From Caulobacter endophyticus (GTDB lineage: Bacteria; Pseudomonadota; Alphaproteobacteria; Caulobacterales; Caulobacteraceae), in NCBI RefSeq assembly GCF_029543245.1, contig NZ_JARQWV010000002.1, positions 1 through 64,000 of the forward strand: a DNA stretch of 64,000 bases, given 5' to 3'. Below are positions 23,826-32,424 of this stretch, piece after piece. How positions within the stretch are numbered: position 1 is the first letter of the stretch; the number at the start of each line of letters is the position of its first letter. A model generated the notes under the pieces. That model did no database searches, had not been told where the DNA came from, and saw only the letters and a program-made list of their open reading frames with translations. Made by a program: the position numbers and the translations under genes.

Positions 23826-26162
23826 CTACGCCCCGACCAACTGCTCGCGCGCCGCCTTGGCGGCCGCGACCATGTTGGCCAGGGCGGGCTGGACTTCCTC
23901 CCATTTGCGGGTCTTCAGGCCGCAGTCGGGATTGACCCACAGCTGGGCGGGCGAGAGCCGCGCGCCGGCCTTGGCCAGCAGGTCGAGCATCTCGCCCGAG
24001 GCAGGGCTGCGGGGAGCGTGGATGTCGTAGACGCCGGGGCCGATCTGGGCGGGGTAGGCATAGGCCTCGAAGGCGTCGAGCAGCTCCATCTTCGAGCGCG
24101 CGGTCTCGATGGAGATGACGTCGGCGTCCATGGCGCCGATGGCGGCGATGATGTCGTTGAACTCCGAATAGCACATGTGGGTGTGGACCTGGGTCTCGTC
24201 GCGCACGCCGCTGGCGGCGATGCGGAAGGCCTCGACGGCCCAGGCCAGATAGGCGTCCCAGTCGCCGCGGCGCAGGGGCAGGCCCTCGCGCAGGGCGGCC
24301 TCGTCGATCTGGATGATCGCGGCCCCGGCGGCTTCGAGGTCGACGACCTCGTCACGGACGGCCAGGGCGATCTGGCGGCAGGTCTGGCCGCGCGGAATGT
24401 CGTCGCGGACGAACGACCACTGCAGGATGGTGACCGGACCGGTCAGCATGCCCTTCATCGGCTTGTCGGTGAGGGATTGGGCGTAGGCCCACCACTCCAC
24501 CGTCATCGGCGCGGGGCGCGAGACGTCGCCGTAAAGGATCGGCGGGCGCACGCAGCGCGAGCCGTAGGACTGCACCCAGGCATGCTTGGTGAAGGTGAAG
24601 CCGTTCAGGCGCTCGCCGAAATACTGGACCATGTCGTTGCGCTCGAACTCGCCGTGGACCAGCACGTCCAGGCCGATGTCCTGCTGCCAGGCCACCGCGC
24701 GGGCGGTTTCGGCGCGCAGGAACTCGGCGTAGTCGGCGTCGGGCAGCTGGCCCTTGGCATGGGCGGCGCGGGCCGCTCGGACGGCGGCGGTCTGCGGGAA
24801 CGAGCCGATGGTGGTGGTCGGCAGGGGCGGCAGGCCAAGGCGCTGCTGTTGCAGCACGATGCGCTGCTCGAACGGCGCGGCGCGGGTTGCGTCACGGGTC
24901 GTTACGGCGGCGGCGCGGGCCTGGACGGCGGGATCGTGGATGCGCGGCGAGGTCTTGCGCGAGGCCACGGCGGCGCCCGCGGCGTCGAGCTCGGCGCGAA
25001 CGGCGGCGCGGCCCTGGTTCAGCGCCTTGGCCAGGATCGCCAGCTCTTCCAGCTTCTGCACGGCGAAGGCCAGCCACTGGGCGACTTCGGGATCGAGACC
25101 GGTCTCGATGGAAAGATCGAGCGGGGTGTGCAGCAGCGAGCAGGACGGGGCCAGGATCACGCGGTCGGGGCCGCGCGCGGCGACCACCGGCTCGACCCGG
25201 TCGAGGATGGCTTCGAGATCGGCGCGCCAGACGTTGCGGCCGTCGACGACGCCCAGTTCGAGCACCAGGCTGTCGCGGGCCAGGGCGATGGCGGCGTCGA
25301 GGTCCTGCGGGGCGCGGACCAGATCCAGGTGCAGGCCGTCGACGGGCAGGTTGGCGGCGGTGGAGAGGTTGTCGCCGTAGGTTCCGAAATAGCTGGCCAG
25401 CAGGATGCGGATGCGCGGGGCGGCGTGGGTCAGGGCGCCGTAGGCGCGGCGGATCTCGGCGCGCTCGAAGTCGGTGAGGTCGAGCGCCAGGCACGGCTCG
25501 TCGATCTGCACCCAGTCGGCGCCGGCGGCGGCCAGGCGCTGGAGCACCTCGGCGTAGACCGGCAGCAGGGAAGACAGCAGCGACAGGGGCTGGAAGTCCT
25601 TATGCTTGGACTTGGCCAGCTTCAGGCAGGTGACGGGACCCAGGATCACCGGCCGGGTGAAGACGCCCTGCGCCTTGGCTTCGAGGAAGTCGTCGACGAC
25701 CTTGGTCGAGGTCAGGGCGAAGGCCTGGCCGGGCGACAGTTCGGGGGCCAGGTAGTGATAGTTGGTGTCGAACCACTTGGTCATTTCGAGCGCCGGCAGG
25801 CCGGTGGCCGAGGTCTCGTGAGCACAGCCGTGGTCGCAGGCCTGGCGGCCCTGCGTTCCGCGCGCCATGGCGAAGTAGAGGGGCAGGTCGACCGGGCCGC
25901 CGGTCCAGCCATAGGCGGCCGGGATCGCGCCGACCATGACGGCGGTGTCCAGCACGTGGTCGTAGAGCGAGAAGTCGTTGCTGGGCACGTGGTCGACGCC
26001 CAGATGGGCCTGGCGACGCCAGGCCAGGGCGCGCAGGGTGGCGGCCTCGTGCTGCAGGTCGGCGGCGTCGAGGCGGCCGGCCCAATGGGCCTCGAGGGCG
26101 GTCTTCAGGCGGCGCTGGGGGCCGATGCGGGGGAAGCCGAGAGCGGCGACGGTGACGGTCAT
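23826..26162 (-). CDS. metE: Cobalamin-independent methionine synthase
   Basis: 778 aa, typical MetE length. It transfers the methyl group of 5-methyl-tetrahydropteroyltriglutamate to homocysteine in the last step of methionine synthesis. The N-terminal barrel has GFPRIGPQRRLKTALEAHW and KWFDTNYHYLAPEL. The catalytic barrel has TTTIGSFPQT and the zinc ligands in HMCYSEFND (His, Cys), ISIETARSKMELL (Glu) and NPDCGLKTR (Cys). A cobalamin riboswitch lies in the 5' leader, so it should be shut off when B12 supports MetH, and a perfect palindrome lies just upstream of that. Confidence 0.96.
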   Translation of the reverse strand: MTVTVAALGFPRIGPQRRLKTALEAHWAGRLDAADLQHEAATLRALAWRRQAHLGVDHVPSNDFSLYDHVLDTAVMVGAIPAAYGWTGGPVDLPLYFAMARGTQGRQACDHGCAHETSATGLPALEMTKWFDTNYHYLAPELSPGQAFALTSTKVVDDFLEAKAQGVFTRPVILGPVTCLKLAKSKHKDFQPLSLLSSLLPVYAEVLQRLAAAGADWVQIDEPCLALDLTDFERAEIRRAYGALTHAAPRIRILLASYFGTYGDNLSTAANLPVDGLHLDLVRAPQDLDAAIALARDSLVLELGVVDGRNVWRADLEAILDRVEPVVAARGPDRVILAPSCSLLHTPLDLSIETGLDPEVAQWLAFAVQKLEELAILAKALNQGRAAVRAELDAAGAAVASRKTSPRIHDPAVQARAAAVTTRDATRAAPFEQRIVLQQQRLGLPPLPTTTIGSFPQTAAVRAARAAHAKGQLPDADYAEFLRAETARAVAWQQDIGLDVLVHGEFERNDMVQYFGERLNGFTFTKHAWVQSYGSRCVRPPILYGDVSRPAPMTVEWWAYAQSLTDKPMKGMLTGPVTILQWSFVRDDIPRGQTCRQIALAVRDEVVDLEAAGAAIIQIDEAALREGLPLRRGDWDAYLAWAVEAFRIAASGVRDETQVHTHMCYSEFNDIIAAIGAMDADVISIETARSKMELLDAFEAYAYPAQIGPGVYDIHAPRSPASGEMLDLLAKAGARLSPAQLWVNPDCGLKTRKWEEVQPALANMVAAAKAAREQLVGA

Positions 26163-26287
26163 TTACTAGCCTCTGTCTCGATGATGACGGAGGCTGGACG
26201 GGGCGCGGGCGCGCAGGCGCGCGAACGGGCTGGCCGACCCGCGCCTGGAGCTAGCGACCAGACCGGGCACCCCGCCGGAGGACGTTA

Positions 26288-26480
26288 TCTGTCGAGGCAG
26301 GTCTCCTGGCTCGCGGGTCAACGCCGCCGTCCTGGCCTTCCCGATGCGCCACCGAGTCGAGTTCGGCGCACCAGTGACACGTATCGGACGGCCGCTCGCC
26401 GCTTACAGTTGCGGGGGCAGCGCCGGTTTCACACCGGCTTCCCTCTTAGCTTTGGGCGCGAAACGCCCGCAGACCACGAC
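26288..26480 (-). ncRNA. Cobalamin (AdoCbl) riboswitch in metE leader
   Basis: Read on the minus strand, the conserved elements appear in order: GGGAAGCCGGTGTGAAACC then GCTGCCCCCGCAACTGTAAG (the near-invariant B12 core, 26402-26444), a GTCACTGG/GGGAAGG segment, and GCCAGGAGACCTGCC (about 26294-26309). About 125 bases of expression platform precede the metE ATG. The family represses B12-independent methionine synthase when cobalamin is present. Exact 5' and 3' ends are approximate. Confidence 0.95.
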
Positions 26481-26520
26481 CCCCTTATCAAGCCTGGGGT
26501 CGCGGGCTCTGTCAATTGGG

Positions 26521-26540
26521 ACATAAAGATATCTTTATGT
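26521..26540. promoter_or_regulatory. Perfect 20-bp palindrome, candidate operator for metE
   Basis: ACATAAAGATATCTTTATGT is its own reverse complement over all 20 bases. It is AT-rich in a GC-rich region and lies 40 bases upstream of the riboswitch, where the metE promoter should be; the PepSY gene starts 111 bases away on the other side. This fits a dimeric transcription factor site. ArsR-type S-adenosylhomocysteine sensors control metE-type genes in several proteobacteria, but I cannot confirm that this motif is theirs. Confidence 0.7.
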
Positions 26541-26650
26541 GATCTCCGATTGCGTCGGAGCGTGGCCTTGGCCCGTGACAGGACGTCGCACACCGTTCAT
26601 AAACCCCGCGTTCAGTCTCCATTCAGCCGTGCGCGGCTAAACCGGACGCC

Positions 26651-26968
26651 ATGAAGCCGATCCGAGCCATACTCGCCGCAGCCGCCATCGTCGCCGCCCT
26701 CCCGGGCGCGGCTCTGGCCCAGCGCGGCCCTGACTCCCTGGGCGCCGACTGGCGGGCCCGGCAGGACCAGGCGCGCGGCGGGGTTCAGTCGGGCCGACTG
26801 GTGCCGCTGAGCGCGGTGATCGACAACATCGCCCGCCGCACGCCCGGCCGCCTGCTCGACGCGGGTCTGGAAGGGCGCAACTATCGCATCCGCTGGGCGA
26901 CGACCGACGGCCGCCGCATCGACTTCATCGTCGACGCCGAGAGCGGCCGGATCCTCAGCGGGGGCTAA
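26651..26968 (+). CDS. Secreted PepSY-domain protein
   Basis: 105 aa. A signal peptide (MKPIRAILAAAAIVAALPGAALA) is followed by a single PepSY domain ending YRIRWATTDGRRIDFIVDAESGRIL, the usual PepSY C-terminal pattern. It is probably periplasmic. It is followed after 16 bp by a response regulator and then a histidine kinase, a common arrangement in which the PepSY protein modulates or is a target of the sensor system. ATG 26651. Confidence 0.88.
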   Translation: MKPIRAILAAAAIVAALPGAALAQRGPDSLGADWRARQDQARGGVQSGRLVPLSAVIDNIARRTPGRLLDAGLEGRNYRIRWATTDGRRIDFIVDAESGRILSGG

Positions 26969-26984
26969 GGAGTCTCTACAAGAT

Positions 26985-27662
26985 ATGCGCATCCTGCTCG
27001 TCGAAGACGAACCCGACCTGTCGCGCCAGCTGAAGCTGGCCCTGGCCGACGCCGGCTACGCCGTCGACCACGCCGCCGACGGCGAGGAGGCCCAGTTCCT
27101 GGGCGAGACCGAGCCTTACGACGCGGTCGTCCTCGACCTGGGTCTGCCAAAGGTGGACGGGGTGTCGGTGCTGGAGCGCTGGCGACGCGGCAATGTCGCC
27201 ACGCCGGTGCTGATCCTGACCGCCCGCGGCGACTGGAGCGACAAGGTCGCCGGCTTCGACGCGGGCGCTGACGACTACCTGACCAAGCCCTTCCACACCG
27301 AAGAGCTGCTGGCGCGCCTGCGGGCGCTGCTGCGACGCTCGGCCGGCCACGCCGCGCCGAGCCTGACCTGCGGCGGCCTGCGCCTGGACCCGCGCGCGGC
27401 GCGGGCCAGCGTCAACGGCGAGCCGCTGCGCCTGACCTCGCTGGAATACCGCCTGCTGCACTACATGATGATGCACCAGGGCCGGGTGATCGGCCGCACC
27501 GAGCTGGTCGAGCACCTGTACGACCAGGACTTCGATCGCGACTCAAACACCATCGAGGTGTTCATCGGCCGCCTGCGCAAGAAGCTGGGCGCCGACCGCA
27601 TCGAGACGGTGCGGGGCCTGGGCTACCGGCTGACCCCGCTGGAAGGCGAGACGGCCGGGTGA
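26985..27662 (+). CDS. OmpR/PhoP-family response regulator
   Basis: 225 aa. The receiver domain begins MRILLVEDEPDLSRQL, with the phospho-acceptor Asp51 in VVLDLGLPKVDG, Thr in ILTARG and Lys in DYLTKPF. The C-terminal winged helix has LTSLEYRLLHYMMMHQGRVI and NTIEVFIGRLRKKLG with the final GLGYRL. GGAG lies upstream of ATG 26985. It pairs with the kinase 20 bp downstream. The arrangement resembles PhoP/QseB-type systems; the signal is unknown. Confidence 0.93.
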   Translation: MRILLVEDEPDLSRQLKLALADAGYAVDHAADGEEAQFLGETEPYDAVVLDLGLPKVDGVSVLERWRRGNVATPVLILTARGDWSDKVAGFDAGADDYLTKPFHTEELLARLRALLRRSAGHAAPSLTCGGLRLDPRAARASVNGEPLRLTSLEYRLLHYMMMHQGRVIGRTELVEHLYDQDFDRDSNTIEVFIGRLRKKLGADRIETVRGLGYRLTPLEGETAG

Positions 27663-27681
27663 TCCCGCGCGGCGGCGCCTG

Positions 27682-29073
27682 ATGCTGCTCGACTTCCGCA
27701 AGCGCTCGCTCGTCCGGCGGCTGGTGCTGCTGGCGGCCATCTGGACGCTGATCGTGCTGCTGGCGGCCGGGGCCTTCCTGACCGCCCAGTTCCGCGACGC
27801 GGCGATCCGCCGGTTCGACCAGTCGCTGGCGGTGCTGACCGACGACCTCTACGCCGGCTCGGCGGTGGAGGACGGGGTGCTGAAGGCGCCGTTCCTCACC
27901 GACATCCGGGCCACGCGTGCCTATTCGGGCCGCTACTGGACGATCTTCGCCCAGAAGAACGGGGCGCTGAAGGCGGTCGAGCGCTCGCGCTCGCTGTTCG
28001 ACAGCGACCTGATGCTGTCCACCGCCCAGGTGGACCGGCTGACCGCCGACCCGGGCAAGACCCAGTTCTTCGACATGCACGGGCCGCAGGACAAGCCGCT
28101 GCGGGCGGCGGCGATCCTGGCGCGGCTGCCCAACTATCCGGATCCCGTGGTGTTCATCGCCGCCGAGGACCGCTCGCCCATCGACGACGACGCCGACCGC
28201 TTCGGCAGGATCACCATCTTCGCCCTGCTGCTGCTGGGCGCGGGCCTGATCCTGGCCATCGTGGTGCAGGTGCGCTTCGGCCTGCAGCCGATCTTCCGCC
28301 TGCGCCGCGAGATCGCCGACGTGCGGCGCGGCAAGGCCGAGCGGCTGGCCGGGCCCTATCCGGTGGAGCTGGAGCCGCTGGCCGGCGAGCTGAACGGCCT
28401 CTTGGCCCACAACCAGGAAGTGGTCGAGCGCCAGCGCACCCACGTCGGCAACCTGGCCCACGCCCTGAAGACCCCGCTGTCGGTGATGCTGACCGAGGCC
28501 AGCCAGCAGGGCGGGTCGCTGGCCGAGGTGGTCGAGCGCCAGGCCCAGACCATGCGCGAACAGGTCGACCACCACTTGCGCCGGGCGCGGGCGGCGGCCC
28601 GTTCGCAGACCAGCGGCGAGCGCACGCCGGTGGAGCCGATCCTCGACGAGCTGGCCGTGACGCTGGAACGGATCTTCCAGGACAAGTCCGACGGCCGGGG
28701 CGTGGAGATCGACTGGCGCTGCCCCGAGGACCTGTGCTTCCAGGGCGAGCGGCAGGACTTCATGGAACTGGCCGGCAACGTCATGGAAAACGCCGGCAAG
28801 TGGTCGAAGGGCAAGATCCGCGCCGAGGCCAAGCCCGACGGCGAGGGCAAGATGCTGCTGATCGTCGACGACGACGGCCCGGGCATTCCGTCCGAGCAGC
28901 GGGCCGACGCCCTCAAGCGCGGCCAGCGGATGGACGAGCACACGCCCGGCACCGGCCTTGGCCTGTCGATCGTCGACGAGCTGGCGCGGGCCTATGGCGG
29001 CTCGGTGCGGCTGGACGATTCGCCGCTGGGAGGTTTGCGGGTCGTGCTGTCGCTGCCGCGCGCCGAGGGCTGA
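27682..29073 (+). CDS. Sensor histidine kinase partner of the upstream regulator
   Basis: 463 aa. Two membrane spans (about residues 14-34 and 174-196) bound a periplasmic sensor region of about 140 residues. The HisKA region has NLAHALKTPLSVM with His260. The ATPase domain shows an unusual N box (NVMENAGKWSKG), DDDGPGIP and GTGLGLSIVDELARAYGG. This matches PhoQ-like kinases. It shares an operon with the PepSY protein and regulator. Confidence 0.92.
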   Translation: MLLDFRKRSLVRRLVLLAAIWTLIVLLAAGAFLTAQFRDAAIRRFDQSLAVLTDDLYAGSAVEDGVLKAPFLTDIRATRAYSGRYWTIFAQKNGALKAVERSRSLFDSDLMLSTAQVDRLTADPGKTQFFDMHGPQDKPLRAAAILARLPNYPDPVVFIAAEDRSPIDDDADRFGRITIFALLLLGAGLILAIVVQVRFGLQPIFRLRREIADVRRGKAERLAGPYPVELEPLAGELNGLLAHNQEVVERQRTHVGNLAHALKTPLSVMLTEASQQGGSLAEVVERQAQTMREQVDHHLRRARAAARSQTSGERTPVEPILDELAVTLERIFQDKSDGRGVEIDWRCPEDLCFQGERQDFMELAGNVMENAGKWSKGKIRAEAKPDGEGKMLLIVDDDGPGIPSEQRADALKRGQRMDEHTPGTGLGLSIVDELARAYGGSVRLDDSPLGGLRVVLSLPRAEG

Positions 29074-29248
29074 TGCTCTCTGCATCGCCACCTTCGGGCG
29101 AGCAGGCTGTCGCACAGGTGGAGTTTTCGCGCCCGCGACCATTCGCCCGATCTTCCGGTGTTGAAAAAGCAGCGGTTTCGGAAAGTTTTAACCTCGTTCG
29201 CAACATGGTTGACGCTGCCAGGACACCCCCCGTCCCCGGCGGAGATCC

Positions 29249-30580
29249 ATGGCCGCACTCGCCGCGCAAAAACTGCTGATCATCCGGACGCTGGTCGAGA
29301 CCGCGCCCGATGCGGCTCTGCGCAGTCTGGAGCTGGCGCTGGCCAACGCCGGCGGCGGGGCGCTGGCCACCGTGCGGAGCATCGTCGAGGACGAGACCGC
29401 CGACCGCTACGTCCGCAACACCATACTTTCGCCGATCGCCCCGCTGTGCCAGCCGCGCGCGGCCGACCTGCCGCAGTTCCCGCGCCGGGCGCTGGCCCTG
29501 CTGTGGATCGCCCTCAAGGCCGAGGCCCCGCGCCAGGTGGCCGAGGGCGCGGCCCGCTGCAATCCCTGGGACCTCGACAACGGCGTCCCCGACGTCTTCA
29601 ACCAGTTGTGCAAGATCGCCGCGCGCGGCCTGCGCGAGCCGACCCGGCCCGAGTTCGAGGCGGTGGGCAAGATCTGCGACGCGGCGGAACTGGCCGACTA
29701 TCTCGATCTGTCGATCATCGTCCGCAACGCCCTGCCGCGACTGTCGGAGTGGGTCAGCCGCATGAACGGCGAGCGGGCGGCCTCGGCCCGCCTGGCCTAT
29801 CGCGACGCCTGCGCCATCAGCGGCGACTCCGGTCCCCGGATGTTCGAGATGCTGGCCGCGCACCTGCCCGAGCCGTGGCGGATCCTGCGGGTGATCTCGG
29901 CGGTGATGGACCGTCCCAACGACCGCTACCTGGCCTCGTCGGAGGTCAAGGCGTTCGGCGAGCGGATGCTGGCCGACATCGAGGCCAGCATCGAGCACGT
30001 GCGCGGCTTCGACCTGGCCGGCGGCGAGGCGGCCGGACGCCAGGCCGCCGCCAGCGCTCAGCGCATCGCCAACCAGCTGACCGAGTTCGAGCAGGCGGTC
30101 GACGTGGCCAAGGACGGCCCGTGGGGCAAGCGGATCTCGAAGTTCAAGCAGGCCGCCGCCCAGGCGGCCGAGGCGCGGATGAACGCCGCCGACAAGGAGC
30201 TGGGCCTGGCCCTGCCGTCGCGGCCGATCTCGATGATGGGCAAGATGGGCGGCGGCAAGGGCGTGCCCAAGCTGGACGCAGCCCCGGACGAGGAACTGGT
30301 GCGGCGGGCGACGGCGGCCCTGGCCTTCATCGAGGACCTGCGCCCCTGCGCGGCCCAGGCCGGCTATGGCGCGACCCGGACCAAGGCCCTGGAAAAGCTG
30401 AACCAGCGCCTGGACCAGTACATCGAGGACTGCCTGCACGTGGCCCGCACCGGCGAGGGCGGCGACCCGCAGATCGCCCGGGCCTATCTCGACATCGCGG
30501 CCGGCTACATCGTCCATACGCGCGACGAGAAGACCGCCGAGATCGTCCGCCGCCGCGCCGTCGCGGCCATGGCGGCGTAA
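29249..30580 (+). CDS. Conserved hypothetical protein, all-helical
   Basis: 443 aa, ATG 29249 with GGAG 7 bases upstream. No signal peptide or membrane span is seen, so it is cytoplasmic. It looks wholly helical, with repeated helix-turn-helix pairs of similar length that could form an alpha-solenoid (for example SLELALANAGGGALATVRSI and MLADIEASIEHVRGFDLAGG). A charged Gly/Met-rich loop (SMMGKMGGGKGV) interrupts it near residue 330. I do not recognise a named family. It stands alone between the two-component operon and the ccm genes. Confidence 0.8.
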   Translation: MAALAAQKLLIIRTLVETAPDAALRSLELALANAGGGALATVRSIVEDETADRYVRNTILSPIAPLCQPRAADLPQFPRRALALLWIALKAEAPRQVAEGAARCNPWDLDNGVPDVFNQLCKIAARGLREPTRPEFEAVGKICDAAELADYLDLSIIVRNALPRLSEWVSRMNGERAASARLAYRDACAISGDSGPRMFEMLAAHLPEPWRILRVISAVMDRPNDRYLASSEVKAFGERMLADIEASIEHVRGFDLAGGEAAGRQAAASAQRIANQLTEFEQAVDVAKDGPWGKRISKFKQAAAQAAEARMNAADKELGLALPSRPISMMGKMGGGKGVPKLDAAPDEELVRRATAALAFIEDLRPCAAQAGYGATRTKALEKLNQRLDQYIEDCLHVARTGEGGDPQIARAYLDIAAGYIVHTRDEKTAEIVRRRAVAAMAA

Positions 30581-30642
30581 TCCCTCCCTTAAGAGCGTTT
30601 TTTCACTGACGGGCGGCCGCTTCTCCGGCTAACAGCGGTCTC

Positions 30643-31770
30643 ATGATCGGTTTCTGGATCGCCGCCGCGGGTCTGTCCGCCGCTGTCGCCGCCCTGGTGC
30701 TGCGGGGCGCGGCGCGTGGCCTGGCGCCCGCCGGGGACGATCCGGTCCTGGCCGTGCATCGCCGCCAGCTTTCGGAGATCGACGAGCTGGCCGAGCGCGG
30801 GCTTCTGGCGGAAGGCGAGCTGAAGGCCGCCCGCGCCGAGGCCGGCCGTCGCCTGTTGGCCGCCGCCGACCAGAGCGCAGTCTGGCCCCGTGAGGGCCTG
30901 GGTCCGCGTCGCGTGGTGGTGGTCGCGGCCGCCGTCGCGCCGCTGCTGGCGCTGGGCCTCTACATGGTCGTGGGGGCGCCGGGCGCGCCGGACCAGCCGT
31001 TCGAGCGGCGCGTGGCCGAGTGGAGGGCGGGCGATCCGGCCATGCTGGATCCGCCGCGCATCGTGGCGATCCTGGAGCACGTCGCCCGGAGCGAGCCGAA
31101 CAATCCCGAGCTCTATCGCAACCTGGCCATCGCCCGCATGGCGGGCGGCGACGCCGTGGGCGCGGCCGAGGCGCTGCGCAAGGCCGTGCGCCTGGCCCCG
31201 CAGCGCGCCGACCTGTGGACCGCCCTGGGCGAGGCCTTCGTGACCAGCGAGGCAGGACAGGTGGGCGCCGACGCCCGCACGGCCTTCACGCAGGCGCTGA
31301 AGCGCGATCCGAAGAACCTGTCGGCCCGCTATCACCTGGCCAAGGGCGAGATCGCCGACGGCAAGCTCAAGGCGGGTCTTTCCGGCTGGCGCGCCGTGCT
31401 GGCCGACTTGGCCGTGGACGACCCGCGCCGCCCGGCGCTGGCCGCCGAGATCGACCGCACCGCCAAGGCCGGACGCCTGGTCGACGCCGCCCCGCAGCAG
31501 GCGGCCGCCGCCGGCGAGGTCACGCCCGAGATGATCCAGGGCATGGTCGAAGGCCTGGCCCAGAGGCTGGCCGCCGCGCCCGACGATCCCGAGGGCTGGG
31601 TGCGGCTGGTGCGGGCCTATGCCGTGCTGGGCGATGTCGCCCGCCGCGACGCCGCCCTGAAGGACGCTTCGGCGCGCTTCAAGGACCAGCCCCGGGTGCT
31701 GGCCGCCCTGCGCCAGGCCGCCGACACCCCTCCCCAGAACCTGAACGCCCCCGGGGCCAACGGCCGATGA
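30643..31770 (+). CDS. ccmI: Cytochrome c maturation protein CcmI (CycH-like)
   Basis: 375 aa. The N-terminus has a membrane span (MIGFWIAAAGLSAAVAALVL), a cytoplasmic loop with DPVLAVHRRQLSEIDELAERG, and a second span (VVVVAAAVAPLLALGLYMVVG). The periplasmic part carries TPR repeats (NPELYRNLAIARMAGGD, ADLWTALGEAFV). CcmI holds apocytochrome c for heme ligation by CcmF/H. The stop overlaps ccmE by 4 nt. Gene order I-E-F-H matches rhizobial cycHJKL. Confidence 0.93.
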   Translation: MIGFWIAAAGLSAAVAALVLRGAARGLAPAGDDPVLAVHRRQLSEIDELAERGLLAEGELKAARAEAGRRLLAAADQSAVWPREGLGPRRVVVVAAAVAPLLALGLYMVVGAPGAPDQPFERRVAEWRAGDPAMLDPPRIVAILEHVARSEPNNPELYRNLAIARMAGGDAVGAAEALRKAVRLAPQRADLWTALGEAFVTSEAGQVGADARTAFTQALKRDPKNLSARYHLAKGEIADGKLKAGLSGWRAVLADLAVDDPRRPALAAEIDRTAKAGRLVDAAPQQAAAAGEVTPEMIQGMVEGLAQRLAAAPDDPEGWVRLVRAYAVLGDVARRDAALKDASARFKDQPRVLAALRQAADTPPQNLNAPGANGR

Positions 31771-32264
31771 GTCTGCTTCCCAAGTCCCGCAAGGCGCGCC
31801 GCCGCCTGACCATCCTGCTGGCGATCGCGCCGGTCGCCGCCCTGGCCGTGGGCCTGGCGCTGTACGGCATGCGGGACTCGATCTCGCTGTTCTACACTCC
31901 CGCCCAGGCCCAGGAGGCCCAGGTGCCGGCCGGCCGCAAGGTGCAGCTGGGCGGGCTCGTCCAGGCCGGCAGCGTGGTCAAGCATCCCGACGGCCTGGTG
32001 GAGTTCACGGTCGCCGACCAGAAGGCGACCAGCAAGGTGCGCTACCAGGGCGACCTTCCCGACCTGTTCCGCGAGGGGCAGGGGATCGTCGCCACAGGCG
32101 CCTTCGACGAGGGCGGCGTGTTCGTCGCCAAGCAGGTGCTGGCCAAGCACGACGAGCGCTACATGCCGCGCGAGGTGGCGGAAGCCATCAAGGAGCAGGG
32201 CGAGTGGCGCGGCGAGGGAAGCGGCAAGCCCAGCTATCAGGCGCCCGGAGCCAGTAAGCCTTGA
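31767..32264 (+). CDS. ccmE: Cytochrome c maturation heme chaperone CcmE
   Basis: 165 aa. One N-terminal membrane anchor (LLAIAPVAALAVGLALYG) is followed by an OB-fold periplasmic domain. The heme-attaching residue is His128 in LAKHDERYMP, with Tyr132 of the HxxxY motif present, so it is functional. It receives heme from CcmABCD, not in this window, and passes it to CcmF. ATG 31767 overlaps ccmI. Confidence 0.96.
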   Translation: MSLLPKSRKARRRLTILLAIAPVAALAVGLALYGMRDSISLFYTPAQAQEAQVPAGRKVQLGGLVQAGSVVKHPDGLVEFTVADQKATSKVRYQGDLPDLFREGQGIVATGAFDEGGVFVAKQVLAKHDERYMPREVAEAIKEQGEWRGEGSGKPSYQAPGASKP

Positions 32265-32286
32265 ACGCTTCCCATAATCTGTCCGG

Positions 32287-32412
32287 CCCTTCTCCCCTTG
32301 CGGGAGAAGGTGGCGGCGCCAGCCGACGGATGAGGGGTTTTGCTCCCCTGTCCGCGCGACCCCTCATCCGACCCGCTGCGCGGGCCACCTTCTCCCGCAA
32401 GGGGAGAAGGGG
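32287..32412. repeat. Paired inverted REP-like element between ccmE and ccmF
   Basis: Left unit 32287-32337 and right unit 32360-32412 face each other across about 22 bases. It splits an operon whose other junctions overlap by 4 nt, so it was probably inserted into it. The right unit runs directly into the GGGGAGG ribosome binding site of ccmF. Confidence 0.9.
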
Positions 32413-32424
32413 AGGTTTCATCAG

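Noticed and set aside
23682..26654. A 990-codon open frame running opposite metE, and similar very long frames opposite g15, the S9 peptidase, glnE and the 36.7-39.5 kb genes
   Set aside because: In very GC-rich DNA stop codons are rare in the antisense frames. These products are Arg/Gly/Ala/His-rich low-complexity sequences with no domain, while the opposite strands encode recognisable enzymes.
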